Shown here piece after piece: positions 17,531 to 26,389 of a stretch of 64,000 bases of DNA. The stretch spans positions 116,334 to 180,333 of the forward strand of contig CAZJZV010000001.1 of the NCBI GenBank assembly GCA_964550635.1. Direction: 5' to 3'. The notes below the pieces were generated by a model. It did no database searches. It worked only from the letters and a program-made list of their open reading frames with translations, and was not told where the DNA came from. Source of the DNA: RGIG4097 sp964550635. GTDB lineage: Bacteria; Bacillota; Clostridia; Christensenellales; CAG-917. Both the position numbers and the translations under genes were made by a program. Position 1 is the first letter of the stretch. The number at the start of each line of letters is the position of its first letter.

Positions 17531-17558
17531 TTGAGTTTAGGAATTTTTATGATATAAT
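17531..17558 (+). promoter_or_regulatory. sigma-A promoter giving a leaderless message
   Basis: TTGAGT (17531-17536), a 16-nt spacer and TATAAT (17553-17558). Only 6 nt separate the -10 from the ATG of the phosphoesterase gene, and no ribosome site is present. Confidence 0.75.
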
Positions 17559-17564
17559 AAAGTC

Positions 17565-18278
17565 ATGAAAGTATTTGCAATAAGCGATCTTCATCTCTCC
17601 ACCGTCGTAGAAAAACCTATGAACGTGTTTGGGGACGATTGGAACGACTATTTTGAAAAGATAACCGCGGATTGGCAGGAAAAAGTCACCGAGAATGACG
17701 TAATACTTCTCGGTGGCGATTTGTCTTGGGGAATTTCCATTGACGAGGCAAAACCCGACTACGACTTGATTTCCGCACTCAACGGCAAAAAAGTGGTCGT
17801 AAGAGGAAATCACGACTATTATTGGGACACTCTTTCCAAAATTCAAAAGGCATTCCCCGACTTTTTATTCTTGCAGAATAACTGCATAAGAATCGGCAAT
17901 CTTCTAGTCGTCGGTTCACGCGGTTGGACAATACCTACGGACGACACCACGCAAGAAGACAAGAAGATATACGACAGAGAGCTTATTCGCCTTGAACTTT
18001 CTCTCACCGCAATGCAAAGGGTGCGCAAACCCGACGACTTTGTCGTCGCACTTCTACACTATCCGCCCTTCGATGCAAAATACAACGACACGGCAGTCAC
18101 TACACTTCTTGAAAAATACGAAGTGAATGCAGTCACCTACGGACACCTACACGGCAAAAACGTGCGCGTGACTCCCAAGGTTGTGAAAAACGGTATTCCC
18201 TACTATCTGACGTCCTGCGACCTGATAGGCAACCGCCTTGTCTTCATCGCAGATTTAGGCGACACGGTTTCAGAATAG
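17565..18278 (+). CDS. calcineurin-like metallophosphoesterase
   Basis: A 237-residue predicted cytoplasmic phosphoesterase with the full set of metal-binding motifs: DLHL, GGDLSWG, GNHDYYW, LLHYPPF and GHLHG. Families of this type hydrolyse phosphomonoesters or diesters, but the substrate cannot be read from sequence. It is transcribed alone from a promoter that places the start site at the ATG; there is no Shine-Dalgarno sequence. It is followed by about 280 nt of C-rich DNA. Confidence 0.85.
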   Translation: MKVFAISDLHLSTVVEKPMNVFGDDWNDYFEKITADWQEKVTENDVILLGGDLSWGISIDEAKPDYDLISALNGKKVVVRGNHDYYWDTLSKIQKAFPDFLFLQNNCIRIGNLLVVGSRGWTIPTDDTTQEDKKIYDRELIRLELSLTAMQRVRKPDDFVVALLHYPPFDAKYNDTAVTTLLEKYEVNAVTYGHLHGKNVRVTPKVVKNGIPYYLTSCDLIGNRLVFIADLGDTVSE

Positions 18279-18560
18279 CACTCGCACCACACCCCACAAC
18301 TGAAACCGTAGTAAAATCTCCGCCCAAAACATACGGAAAAACAACACAGACTAAAAGTTGAATAAACGGCTCAACTGCACAATAATGCGTTGCGCAAAAA
18401 ATCCGTCCTACATATACACAACCCAAGCCCGATAAACATTGCGTAATACAAGCGACTCAAACTTGTAAAAAAACAACGTTACATAACACACGAAACACAA
18501 ATCCAATCTCAATCACACAAACGAAAAACAATAATTCATCAATCATAATGTAATGATAGA
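18279..18560. other. gene-free C-rich interval after the phosphoesterase gene
   Basis: No gene is seen between the phosphoesterase and the engB terminators. The plus strand is G-poor, most extreme at 18481-18540 (17 C, 2 G). No intrinsic terminator for the plus-strand gene is evident before 18561, so Rho-dependent termination is plausible. Confidence 0.45.
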
Positions 18561-18589
18561 TAAAAAAATGCGCACGCTGCACGCGTGCG
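18561..18589 (-). terminator. intrinsic terminator, mainly for the engB operon
   Basis: CGCACGC, loop TGCAC and GCGTGCG form a 7-bp stem (18571-18589). In the minus direction it is followed by a run of seven T (A at 18562-18568). AT sequence flanks both sides, so it may act on both strands. Confidence 0.65.
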
Positions 18590-18623
18590 TATTTATTTAT
18601 ATAAAGCGTGTTATATAAGTGAA

Positions 18624-18646
18624 TTTTTGGAAAAGTATTCCAAAAA
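18624..18646 (-). terminator. second AT-rich hairpin after engB
   Basis: TTTTTGGAA, loop AAGTA and TTCCAAAAA pair over 9 bp about 20 nt downstream of the engB stop. It ends in T-rich sequence on the minus strand and could be a first terminator. Confidence 0.45.
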
Positions 18647-18666
18647 ATCAACTTTTTTAGAATGGT

Positions 18667-19251
18667 TTAGCCTAAAATTTGGGCAATTCTTTCAAAAATC
18701 GCATCTTTTCCCGTCTTATTGAGAGAGGACGTGAAGTAGATATTATCCGCCCCTACTCCCATTGCAGACGCAATGATTTGCCTACTTTTCATCTGTTGTT
18801 GACGACTGAGTTTGTCCGCTTTCGTGGCAATCAACGTGAACGGAATGTTGAAGTGAAACAAGAAATTGACAAGCATTTTGTCGTCGTCCGTCGGCACGTG
18901 ACGGCAATCAAGCAGGACGAAAACGTTTTTCAATCTATCGCTCTTTTGAAGATAACCTTCAATCATTCCGCCCCACTTCGACTTCTCCGTCTTTGCAACT
19001 TTTGCATAGCCGTAACCGGGCAAATCCACGATATAAAATTCACCGCCGTTGATTTCAAAGTAGTTGAGCAAGCGCGTGCGACCGGGGTCCCCCGACGTGC
19101 GTGCAAGTTTTCCGTTGTTGCAAATGAAGTTTATGAAGGAAGATTTTCCGACGTTAGACTTCCCCGCAATCGCGATTTCAGGCGCACCCGTATCGTAGAG
19201 TGCGTTTGAGTCCGCAACGGACGTTACGAATTTTGCATTTTTGATAACCAT
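18667..19251 (-). CDS. engB: ribosome biogenesis GTPase EngB (YsxC/YihA)
   Basis: EngB is a GTPase needed for large ribosomal subunit assembly. The 194-residue protein has G1 GKSNVGKSSF, the switch sequence RTRLLNYF, G3 DLPGYGYA and G4 TKADK, and the usual length. The chosen ATG has GAGGTG upstream; a longer frame reading through the clpX-engB terminator is rejected. It is the last gene of tig-clpP-clpX-engB. A 15-nt inverted repeat (ACGGCAA/TTGCCGT, 19261-19275) sits right before its ribosome site. Confidence 0.95.
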   Translation of the reverse strand: MVIKNAKFVTSVADSNALYDTGAPEIAIAGKSNVGKSSFINFICNNGKLARTSGDPGRTRLLNYFEINGGEFYIVDLPGYGYAKVAKTEKSKWGGMIEGYLQKSDRLKNVFVLLDCRHVPTDDDKMLVNFLFHFNIPFTLIATKADKLSRQQQMKSRQIIASAMGVGADNIYFTSSLNKTGKDAIFERIAQILG

Positions 19252-19292
19252 AATCACCTCACGGCAAATTGCCGTTTTCTTTTCGAGAGTAT

Positions 19293-19321
19293 AAAAATAG
19301 CGCATCTAATGCGCTATTTTT
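19293..19321 (-). terminator. terminator or attenuator between clpX and engB
   Basis: AAAAATAGCGCAT, a 3-nt loop and ATGCGCTATTTTT form a perfect 13-bp stem with U-run character on both strands. It begins 6 nt after the clpX stop and probably lowers readthrough into engB. Confidence 0.7.
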
Positions 19322-19326
19322 GATTG

Positions 19327-20571
19327 TTACGCTATTTCTTCCGCGTTCTTTCTGACGATTTCGGGTTTCGCTTTTTCGGTTATGCACTTCTCGCCGACGA
19401 TGACTTTTGAAATCGTTTTGTCGGACGGAATGTCGTACATAAGGTCAAGTAACAACGTTTCGAGAATGGATCTCAAACCGCGTGCGCCCGTTTTCAGTTG
19501 GATTGCTTTGTTTGCAATCGCTTTCAACGCGGAATCGTCAAACTCAAGGTCGACGTCGTCAAGTTTGAATTGAGTCTTATATTGCTTGGTGAGAGCGTTC
19601 TTCGGCTCGGACAAAATCTTCACAAGTGCGGTTTCGTCAAGCGCATTGAGTCCGACAACGATAGGCACTCTTCCCACAAATTCGGGAATCAAACCGTATT
19701 TCACAAGGTCTGCGGGTTGCAACGCTTCGATAAGTTCGTCGTAACGATATTCGATCGTGCCTTTCACCGCACTGCCGAAACCAAGTTTGGAGTTATCCTT
19801 TCTCTCGTCCACGATTTTATCAATGCCCACGAACGCACCACCGCAGATGAACAGGATATTCGTCGTGTCGATTTGGTAGCATTCTTGATTGGGATGCTTT
19901 CTTCCGCCTTGAGGAGGAACGCTTGCAACGGTGCCTTCGATTATTTTAAGAAGTGCTTGTTGCACGCCTTCACCGCTAACGTCGCGAGTGATGGACACGT
20001 TTTCGCCTTTTCTTGCGATTTTGTCGATTTCGTCGATATAGATGATGCCGACTTCCGCTTTTTTGACGTCGCCGTCCGCGGCTAATATGAGTTTGAGCAA
20101 GATATTTTCCACGTCTTCACCGACGTAACCCGCTTCAGTGAGCGTGGTTGCATCCGCAACCGCGAAGGGTACGTTGAGAATTTGCGCGAGAGTTTTGGCA
20201 AGCAGAGTCTTCCCCGAGCCCGTAGGTCCGAGAACGAGAACGTTGCTTTTTTCGAGAACAACGCCGTCGCTATTTCTCTTTTTTGCCTGATTCACGCGTT
20301 TGTAGTGGTTGTAAACCGCGACGGAAAGCACCTTTTTAGCAGCTTCTTGACCTACGATATATTCGTCGAGTTTTTCTTTTATCTGGCGCGGAGTGTAGAG
20401 AGAAACCACGTCTTCCTTCTCGATTCTTCTATCCTTTTTCTTTTCGAGAAGGTAGGCGCACTTTCCGATACACTCGTTGCAGATGAACAACTCGTTAGGT
20501 CCTGCCACGAGGTCGACTTCGTCGCTGCTTTTACCGCAGAAACAACAATGCTCGATTTTTCTATAATCCAT
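19327..20571 (-). CDS. clpX: ATP-dependent Clp protease ATP-binding subunit ClpX
   Basis: ClpX is the AAA+ unfoldase that feeds substrates to ClpP. The 414-residue protein starts with the zinc-binding domain (CCFCGKS...CNEC), followed by Walker A GPTGSGKTLLAKTLA, the pore motif GYVGEDVEN, Walker B IIYIDEIDKIA, the LGFG loop (SKLGFGS) that docks on ClpP, and the sensor TGARGLRSI. Length and start (GGAG upstream) are normal. It follows clpP by 15 nt. Confidence 0.98.
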   Translation of the reverse strand: MDYRKIEHCCFCGKSSDEVDLVAGPNELFICNECIGKCAYLLEKKKDRRIEKEDVVSLYTPRQIKEKLDEYIVGQEAAKKVLSVAVYNHYKRVNQAKKRNSDGVVLEKSNVLVLGPTGSGKTLLAKTLAQILNVPFAVADATTLTEAGYVGEDVENILLKLILAADGDVKKAEVGIIYIDEIDKIARKGENVSITRDVSGEGVQQALLKIIEGTVASVPPQGGRKHPNQECYQIDTTNILFICGGAFVGIDKIVDERKDNSKLGFGSAVKGTIEYRYDELIEALQPADLVKYGLIPEFVGRVPIVVGLNALDETALVKILSEPKNALTKQYKTQFKLDDVDLEFDDSALKAIANKAIQLKTGARGLRSILETLLLDLMYDIPSDKTISKVIVGEKCITEKAKPEIVRKNAEEIA

Positions 20572-20586
20572 ATTACTCCGTTGGAA

Positions 20587-21180
20587 TTATTGACGATGCA
20601 CGAAAATTTTGTCGATGAGACCGTACTTTTGCGCCTCGTCGGCGGTCATGTAGTAATCTCTATCGGTGTCAATTTCCACTTTTGCAAGGGGTTGACCTGA
20701 ATTTTCGGCAAGAATACTATTGAGTTTGCTCTTCGTTTTGAGAATCTCTTCCGCTACGATTGCGATATCGCTCGCTTGACCTTGAGCACCGCCGAGAGGT
20801 TGGTGGATCATGATCTTGGAGTTCGGGAGAGAATATCTCTTGCCCTTCGTGCCCGACGACAGCAAGAATGCACCCATCGACGCCGCAAGACCGATGCAGA
20901 TAGTGGAAACGTCGCACTTGATATAGTTCATAGTGTCGTAGATTGCCATACCTGCGGACACCGATCCGCCCGGGCTATTGATGTAGATGCTAATATCCTT
21001 TTGGCTGTCTTTGCCTTCCAAGAACAAAAGTTGTGCGACTATGCTATTTGCAAGATCATCGTTGATTTCTCCGCTGAGGAAGATGATTCTATCATCGAGA
21101 AGTCTTGAATAGAGGTCGTACGAACGTTCGCCTTGGGCGGTTCTTTCGACAACGTAAGGTATGAGGGTGTTATTCATCAT
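20587..21180 (-). CDS. clpP: ATP-dependent Clp protease proteolytic subunit ClpP
   Basis: ClpP is the serine protease core of ClpXP. The 197-residue protein contains the catalytic serine in GLAASMGAFLL, histidine in MIHQPLGG and aspartate in DTDRDYYM, plus INSPGGSV. AAGGAG lies 6 nt before the first of two adjacent ATG codons. It is placed between tig and clpX, the common bacterial order. Confidence 0.98.
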   Translation of the reverse strand: MMNNTLIPYVVERTAQGERSYDLYSRLLDDRIIFLSGEINDDLANSIVAQLLFLEGKDSQKDISIYINSPGGSVSAGMAIYDTMNYIKCDVSTICIGLAASMGAFLLSSGTKGKRYSLPNSKIMIHQPLGGAQGQASDIAIVAEEILKTKSKLNSILAENSGQPLAKVEIDTDRDYYMTADEAQKYGLIDKIFVHRQ

Positions 21181-21204
21181 TTCATTCTCCTTCCTGACCG
21201 AGAA

Positions 21205-22629
21205 TTAGTCCTCGGGTTGTTCCGCTTTTTTAGTGGTTTTTTTGGTTGCTTTTTTGGCGGGAGCTTTCTTCTCTGCCTTTTCTTCTTTCTCGTCCTCGAC
21301 CTTGCCTACGGGTGCCGCGGCGGGTTTCTTGGTGGACGCTTTCACGACTGCGGGATTGGCTTCTTTGAGGGTCGCCATGAGTTTGTCCGAAAGAATTTGA
21401 TTGACGAGATAGTCGATTTGTTCTTTGCGGAGAGTCTTCTTGAAGTCTTCGAGGCTCTTGCCTGCTTCTTCTGCGGCTTTTGCGAGTTTCTCGTCGATTT
21501 CGCTATCCGCGAATTTAAGGTCTTCGACTTTCACGATTTGTTCCATGACAAGACGGACTTTGACGCTTCTTTCGGCTTGTTCTTTGTATTCGCCTTTGAG
21601 TTGGTCCTTGGTGAGTCCGACGTAGCCGAGATAATCGTCGAGTTTGATACCTTGATACATAAGGCGGTATTCAAATTCATTCACCATATCTTCGACTTCG
21701 TTGTCGATCATGACTTCGGGGATTTCTACGGTTGCGTTTGCGACGATGGTTTCGATGAGTTCGTCTTCATACGCTCTTTCCGCCGCTTGTTCCGCTTCTG
21801 CTTTAAGTTTATTTTTGACGTCCTCTTTGTATTCTGCAAGAGTATCGAATTCGGATGCGTCTTTTGCGAAATCGTCGTCGAGCGCGGGGACTTCTTTCAC
21901 TTTGACTGCGTGAACGTCGCATTCAAAGGTTGCTTCTTTGCCTTTGAGTTCTTCCGCGTGATAGTCTTCGGGGAAGGTGACTTTGACTGCAACGTGGTCG
22001 CCTGCTTTCGCGCCTACGAGTTGCTCTTCGAAACCGGGAATGAATTGACCACTGCCGAGTTCGAGTTCGTAGTTGTTTGCCGCACCGCCGTCGAATGCGT
22101 TGCCGTCGACGTAGCCGGTGAAGTCGATTTCGACGATATTGCCGTTTTGAGCCGCTTCTTCGACGTCGATAAGACGCGCTTGTTTTTGACGGTTTTCTTC
22201 GACTGCTTCGTCAACTTGTTTTGCAGTGACTTTTTCCACTTTCTTGGAAACGGATAAGCCTTTGTATTGTCCGAGAACGACTTGGGGTTTCACGGTCACG
22301 AAAAGAGTGAAAGTCGCACCGCCGTCTTCTTTGAAATCGAAAGCGGTAAGTTCGGGTTGGGCAACGACGTCGAGGTCGGATTCTTTTTGGAGCGCTTCGC
22401 CGTAGGCTTCGGGTATAACGATATCCATTGCGTCCTCATAAAATACCTCTTTTCCGTAAATTCCTTCGATAACTTTCATAGGAACGTGTCCTTTTCTGAA
22501 GCCTTGAATTTGGAACTTATGTTTCGTTTTCTGATAGGCTTCTTTGACAGCGTTGTCAAAGGTCGTTGCGTCTACGTCAAAGACGAGTTTCACTTGGCTT
22601 TTTTCAAGTTTTTCAACTGTATAACTCAT
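21205..22629 (-). CDS. tig: trigger factor with a Lys/Ala-rich C-terminal tail
   Basis: Trigger factor is the ribosome-bound chaperone and peptidyl-prolyl isomerase. The N-terminal ribosome-binding domain has the GFRKGHVP signature, and the FKBP-type domain has IDFTGYVDG and FIPGFEEQLVG. At 474 residues it exceeds the usual 420-440 because of a tail of about 50 residues rich in Lys, Ala, Pro and Glu (KKAPAKKATKKTTKKAEQ). The start was chosen for GGAGG upstream and the family N-terminus MSYTVEKLEKS. Confidence 0.96.
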   Translation of the reverse strand: MSYTVEKLEKSQVKLVFDVDATTFDNAVKEAYQKTKHKFQIQGFRKGHVPMKVIEGIYGKEVFYEDAMDIVIPEAYGEALQKESDLDVVAQPELTAFDFKEDGGATFTLFVTVKPQVVLGQYKGLSVSKKVEKVTAKQVDEAVEENRQKQARLIDVEEAAQNGNIVEIDFTGYVDGNAFDGGAANNYELELGSGQFIPGFEEQLVGAKAGDHVAVKVTFPEDYHAEELKGKEATFECDVHAVKVKEVPALDDDFAKDASEFDTLAEYKEDVKNKLKAEAEQAAERAYEDELIETIVANATVEIPEVMIDNEVEDMVNEFEYRLMYQGIKLDDYLGYVGLTKDQLKGEYKEQAERSVKVRLVMEQIVKVEDLKFADSEIDEKLAKAAEEAGKSLEDFKKTLRKEQIDYLVNQILSDKLMATLKEANPAVVKASTKKPAAAPVGKVEDEKEEKAEKKAPAKKATKKTTKKAEQPED

Positions 22630-22678
22630 TTGTCCTCCATGCGCTAAATGCGCTTGCGTTATTTCATAAGTATTAAAG

Positions 22679-22707
22679 AGTATATCATACGAACAAATAA
22701 ATTGCAA
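22679..22707 (-). promoter_or_regulatory. sigma-A promoter of tig-clpP-clpX-engB
   Basis: TTGCAA (22702-22707), 17 nt, TATACT (22679-22684) on the minus strand, about 50 nt before the tig ATG. Confidence 0.75.
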
Positions 22708-22763
22708 TAGAAATTTTAGTCAAATTAAGAGTGCAAAATTCAGGCGAAAAATGAAAGATAGTG

Positions 22764-22791
22764 TTGTGAAAACGCGGTTTTGGTGTATAAT
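22764..22791 (+). promoter_or_regulatory. sigma-A promoter of rqcH, leaderless type
   Basis: TTGTGA (22764-22769), 16 nt, TATAAT (22786-22791). Exactly 6 nt lie between the -10 and the rqcH ATG, with no ribosome site. Confidence 0.75.
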
Positions 22792-22797
22792 GGTCGT

Positions 22798-24495
22798 ATG
22801 GGCAGCGATCTTTTGACTTTATCCGCCCTTGCAAACGAGCTAAATCGCAGTATCGCAGGCGGAAGAATTGACAAAATCGTCCAACCGGACGCGGACGAAG
22901 TGAGGTTTTATCTGAGAGCAAACGGAAAAAACCTCTGTCTTTGCGCGTCTTGCAACGCGGGTGCGCCCCGTTTGCACCTGACGACGAGCAAAAAACCTAA
23001 TCCCGTCACCGCCCCTGCCCTTTGTATGCTTCTCCGAAAACACCTGTCCGTTGCGACGATAACCGACGTTTCGGTCTACAACTCCGACCGCATAATAAAA
23101 ATCACTTTCAGTGCAAGGACGGAGATGAAAGACGATGCGACCTACTATCTTTTCATCGAAATAATGAACAGATATAGCAACGTTGTTTTCACGGACGGAA
23201 ATCTCATTATTCTCGATGCGGTCAAGCATCTTCCCCTTGACGTTGCTCGCGATCACGTCGTGTTGCGCGGAGTGCGTTACGAACCCGTCGGACAAGCAAA
23301 AACCAGTTATCTAACCGACTATTATTCCGTATTCGACGATTTCAACGGCGGTGATTTGCACAAGTTTATCATCGACAAAATTTCAGGTTTTTCGGGAGTT
23401 ACCGTATCAGAGATTTTGGCGCGAGCAGGACTCAAAGCAGACCACGCGGAACCGCTTTCAAAGGATGAATTGACCGCCCTTTTGAAAGTCATCGACGAAC
23501 AGAAAAACGTCAATTCTCAACCCTATTTCAGTCCCTGCGTCATAGGCGGAAAGGAAGTCTATCCCTACGACTACTCTGTTTTGAGCGGTGAAAAAGTATT
23601 TTATCCCACAATGAGCGAAGCGTTTGACGCACTCTACTCGAAAACGGATGCGGACATTCGAAACAAAGCGCGACTCAAAACCCTTGCAACCGCGGTAAAA
23701 CACCTGAAAGCAAGAGTTGAAAAAAATATCAAAACGGATATCGAGCGACTCGAAGAGTGCAAAAATATGGAAAGTTTCCGTGTGAAAGGCGAACTCATCG
23801 TCGCAAATATCTATCGCATCAAAAAGGGGGACGAAACTCTAATCTGCGACGACTACTACACGGGTGAAAAGGTTACGATTGCGCTCGATACGATGCTCAC
23901 ACCGTCGGGAAATTCCACATTTTATTATACAAAGTATAATAAACTCAAACGCCAAAAGGAGTTCACCGAAAAAAAACTGACCGACGACAAACGACTTCTC
24001 GAATACGTTTTGTCCGTTGAAAAGGAAATCGAAACTCTCCCCTACGACCAATCTTATGCGGGAATCGAAGAAGAACTCGAACGACTCGGTGCGGTGAAGA
24101 AAAAATCGCAAAAAGGAAAAGTCCGCAAAGAAAAACCAGAACCACCTATAACCTACGAATATAACGGTTTCACCATTCTCAAAGGACACAACAATCTGCA
24201 AAACGACGAATTGACTTTCCGCATCGCATCGTCAAGCGACGTGTGGTTCCATATCAAAAACGGACACGGCGCACACGTCATAGTCCTGACCGAAGGAAAG
24301 TCCCTACCCGACGACGTAATCAAGGTTGCGAGCGAGATTGCCGCGTCAAGCGAAAGCGGAAGCGTTGACGTCGACTACACCGAAAGACGCAACGTGAAAC
24401 GCCAACCGAACGGACATCCGGGGCAAGTGATTTACGTCAATTACAAGACTGCAAAGGTTGAACCGAACGCTCACGAAAAACTGTTGATAAAATGA
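22798..24495 (+). CDS. rqcH: RqcH/NFACT-family ribosome quality control protein
   Basis: RqcH binds stalled 50S subunits and adds C-terminal alanine tails; older annotations call the family fibronectin-binding protein. The 565-residue protein has the NFACT-N domain (LANELNRSIAGGRIDKI, IEIMNRYSNVVF), helix-hairpin-helix and coiled-coil segments in the middle, and the C-terminal NFACT-R domain (DVWFHIKNGHGAHVI, YTERRNVKRQPNGHPGQV). The ATG at 22798 is preferred over the in-frame TTG 18 nt upstream, which lies inside the promoter. The gene stands alone and ends at a good terminator. Confidence 0.93.
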   Translation: MGSDLLTLSALANELNRSIAGGRIDKIVQPDADEVRFYLRANGKNLCLCASCNAGAPRLHLTTSKKPNPVTAPALCMLLRKHLSVATITDVSVYNSDRIIKITFSARTEMKDDATYYLFIEIMNRYSNVVFTDGNLIILDAVKHLPLDVARDHVVLRGVRYEPVGQAKTSYLTDYYSVFDDFNGGDLHKFIIDKISGFSGVTVSEILARAGLKADHAEPLSKDELTALLKVIDEQKNVNSQPYFSPCVIGGKEVYPYDYSVLSGEKVFYPTMSEAFDALYSKTDADIRNKARLKTLATAVKHLKARVEKNIKTDIERLEECKNMESFRVKGELIVANIYRIKKGDETLICDDYYTGEKVTIALDTMLTPSGNSTFYYTKYNKLKRQKEFTEKKLTDDKRLLEYVLSVEKEIETLPYDQSYAGIEEELERLGAVKKKSQKGKVRKEKPEPPITYEYNGFTILKGHNNLQNDELTFRIASSSDVWFHIKNGHGAHVIVLTEGKSLPDDVIKVASEIAASSESGSVDVDYTERRNVKRQPNGHPGQVIYVNYKTAKVEPNAHEKLLIK

Positions 24496-24496
24496 G

Positions 24497-24532
24497 AAAA
24501 CGGCAAAACCATTTCAAAATTTGCCGTTTTTT
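24497..24532 (+). terminator. intrinsic terminator of rqcH
   Basis: AAAACGGCAAA pairs with TTTGCCGTTTT over 11 bp around a 12-nt loop, followed by TT and a T-rich stretch. It begins 1 nt after the rqcH stop codon. Confidence 0.8.
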
Positions 24533-24547
24533 AGAATACTTTTTCAG

Positions 24548-24575
24548 AAAATCCACACTAATCAGTGGATTTTTT
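24548..24575. terminator. hairpin shared by the ends of rluD and rqcH
   Basis: AAAATCCAC and GTGGATTTT pair over 9 bp with an 8-nt loop; T runs follow on the plus strand. The rluD stop codon lies inside it. Confidence 0.55.
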
Positions 24576-25469
24576 CATTTTGCGCAACTTCTCAATGACG
24601 TCGATGAAATACTGTGGCAAATCGCATTCAAAGGTCATATCTTTACCCGTCACCGGATGAGTCAAACGCAATTCTTTTGCGTGAAGAAGTTGCCCGTTTT
24701 TGTATAGCGCGGTCGATCCGCCGTAGACGGTATCCCCCACAATCGGATGATGCAATGAAGACGCGTGCACTCTGATTTGATGAGTCCTACCCGTTTCAAG
24801 TTCAAAGCGAACAAGCGTATATTTCCCGAAACGTTCCAAAACTTCGTAGTGCGTGACCGCCCTGCGCCCGTCTTGGTCGATTGCCATTTTCTTTCTGTCT
24901 TTCTTGTTTCTTGCAATGGGAGCGTCAACCGTGCCGCTATCTTCTTTGAAATTGCCGTCGCAGAGTCCGAAGTATATTCTTCTTGCGGTTTTTCTTTCAA
25001 TCTGTCCTGCAAGGCTTTTGTGCGCTTCGTCGTTTTTCGCGACGACAATTAGCCCCGAAGTGTCCTTATCAAGTCTATGCACGATACCGGGGCGAATGAC
25101 TCCGTTTATCGAACTCAAATTGTCAAGGTCTGCAAGAAGAGCGTTGACGAGCGTATCGTTGCCGTGATAACTGCTTGCGGGATGCACGACCATTCCCTGC
25201 GGTTTGTTGATGACAGCGAAACTGTCGTCTTGATAGACGATGTCGAGTTTTATCTCTGCATTCGGGGTTACGTCAAGCATTTTCGGCTCGGGAACGACGA
25301 AATCGACCTCGTCACCGACTTTCAATTCAAAACCGCTTTTAGTCTTTTTGACTCCGTTGACAAGCGCGCCGTCACTTTCGATGATTGTCTTTGCATTTGA
25401 ACGAGAAATACCGCACTCACGTGCCAAAAAGTTGTCAAGTCTAATATTTTCAGACGCTACGTATCTCAT
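24558..25469 (-). CDS. RluD-like 23S rRNA pseudouridine synthase
   Basis: The 303-residue protein has an N-terminal S4 RNA-binding domain (RLDNFLARECGISRSNAKTII) and a pseudouridine synthase domain with VHRLDKDTSGLIVVAK, the catalytic aspartate motif, plus GRTHQIRVH. The family modifies uridines in 23S rRNA helix 69 or nearby. It is the last gene of galA-yggS-lspA-rluD and overlaps lspA by 4 nt, so it is translationally coupled to it. Confidence 0.94.
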   Translation of the reverse strand: MRYVASENIRLDNFLARECGISRSNAKTIIESDGALVNGVKKTKSGFELKVGDEVDFVVPEPKMLDVTPNAEIKLDIVYQDDSFAVINKPQGMVVHPASSYHGNDTLVNALLADLDNLSSINGVIRPGIVHRLDKDTSGLIVVAKNDEAHKSLAGQIERKTARRIYFGLCDGNFKEDSGTVDAPIARNKKDRKKMAIDQDGRRAVTHYEVLERFGKYTLVRFELETGRTHQIRVHASSLHHPIVGDTVYGGSTALYKNGQLLHAKELRLTHPVTGKDMTFECDLPQYFIDVIEKLRKMKKSTD

Positions 25470-26389
25470 TTGTCCGTATCGTCCACGCTTTCGATAGAAT
25501 AAGATTTTGCGGAATTATCTTCCTTTTCGTCCGCACTTTCAATGGTGAAAGACTGCTTTTCTCCGCTTGAAACGCTTGTATTATCATCAAACGGACTACG
25601 GTTATCCGCATTGCCGTTTTCGGTGTTTTGAGCGGTTAGATTATCGTTTTCGTCCGTCTTGACGTTTTCATCTGTTGCGATTTGGAACTCTTCTTCATCG
25701 TCATCGAGTCCCGGCACAACGAATTTGATAACCATTTCTTCTTCGTCGTCGTTTTCTTCGCTCTCTTCGTTTTTCTTGCTCGGCTTGAAAATCTGCACGA
25801 CAAGATAGATGATGAGAAGAATTGCGCCCACCGTCACGAATGAATCCGCAACGTTGAAGACCGCAAAATCCACAAACGTAAACTTGAAAAAGTCCCTGAC
25901 AGCGCCGATTGCGATTCTGTCCACGAGATTGCCTATTCCGCCACCCGCTATCATAACGAGAGGCACGCGCAAAAATTCGCTATCCTTGTGATAGACGGTG
26001 AGATAAGCAAGAAGTGCGACTATGACGATTGCGGTGATGACGATAAGCCCTGTCGTGCCGTCCTTCATCATGCCGAATCCCATACCCGTATTCAAGGAAT
26101 ATTCAAGGTCGAGAAAGCCTTTTATTGCAGTGAAATCAATATATTCCGCCTTTGAATAAGTAAGTCCGTGATTGATATACCATTCCGCGCCGTTTTCTTC
26201 GCACAAGAAACGAAGAAGATATTTTTTGGAGAGCAAGTCCCCTACGATTATCACCGCAAGCAACAATATTTCAAGCAAAAACGGCAAAAGTTTCAACAAA
26301 TGCTCTTTGTCGAAACGGAAGTTTTTGATTTCTTCTTTGATTTTTCCGAAGTCAATCAGTGGTTTTTTATTTTGTTTTTCGTTTGTCAT
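25466..26389 (-). CDS. lspA: lipoprotein signal peptidase LspA with an acidic C-terminal extension
   Basis: LspA is the membrane aspartic peptidase that removes lipoprotein signal peptides. Four hydrophobic segments are visible with GDLLSKKYL, NTGMGFGM, AGGGIGNLVDRI and DFAVFNVADSFVTVG, which hold the two catalytic aspartates and conserved asparagines. At 307 residues it is about twice the usual length: a charged N-terminus of about 35 residues, and after the last helix roughly 100 residues rich in Asp, Glu, Asn and Ser. It overlaps yggS and rluD by 4 nt each. Confidence 0.93.
   Translation of the reverse strand: MTNEKQNKKPLIDFGKIKEEIKNFRFDKEHLLKLLPFLLEILLLAVIIVGDLLSKKYLLRFLCEENGAEWYINHGLTYSKAEYIDFTAIKGFLDLEYSLNTGMGFGMMKDGTTGLIVITAIVIVALLAYLTVYHKDSEFLRVPLVMIAGGGIGNLVDRIAIGAVRDFFKFTFVDFAVFNVADSFVTVGAILLIIYLVVQIFKPSKKNEESEENDDEEEMVIKFVVPGLDDDEEEFQIATDENVKTDENDNLTAQNTENGNADNRSPFDDNTSVSSGEKQSFTIESADEKEDNSAKSYSIESVDDTDK

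Noticed and set aside
21133..22257. 374-codon plus-strand frame rich in Phe, Cys and Gly opposite tig
   Set aside because: It mirrors the acidic and Lys-rich codons of trigger factor and has no start signals.
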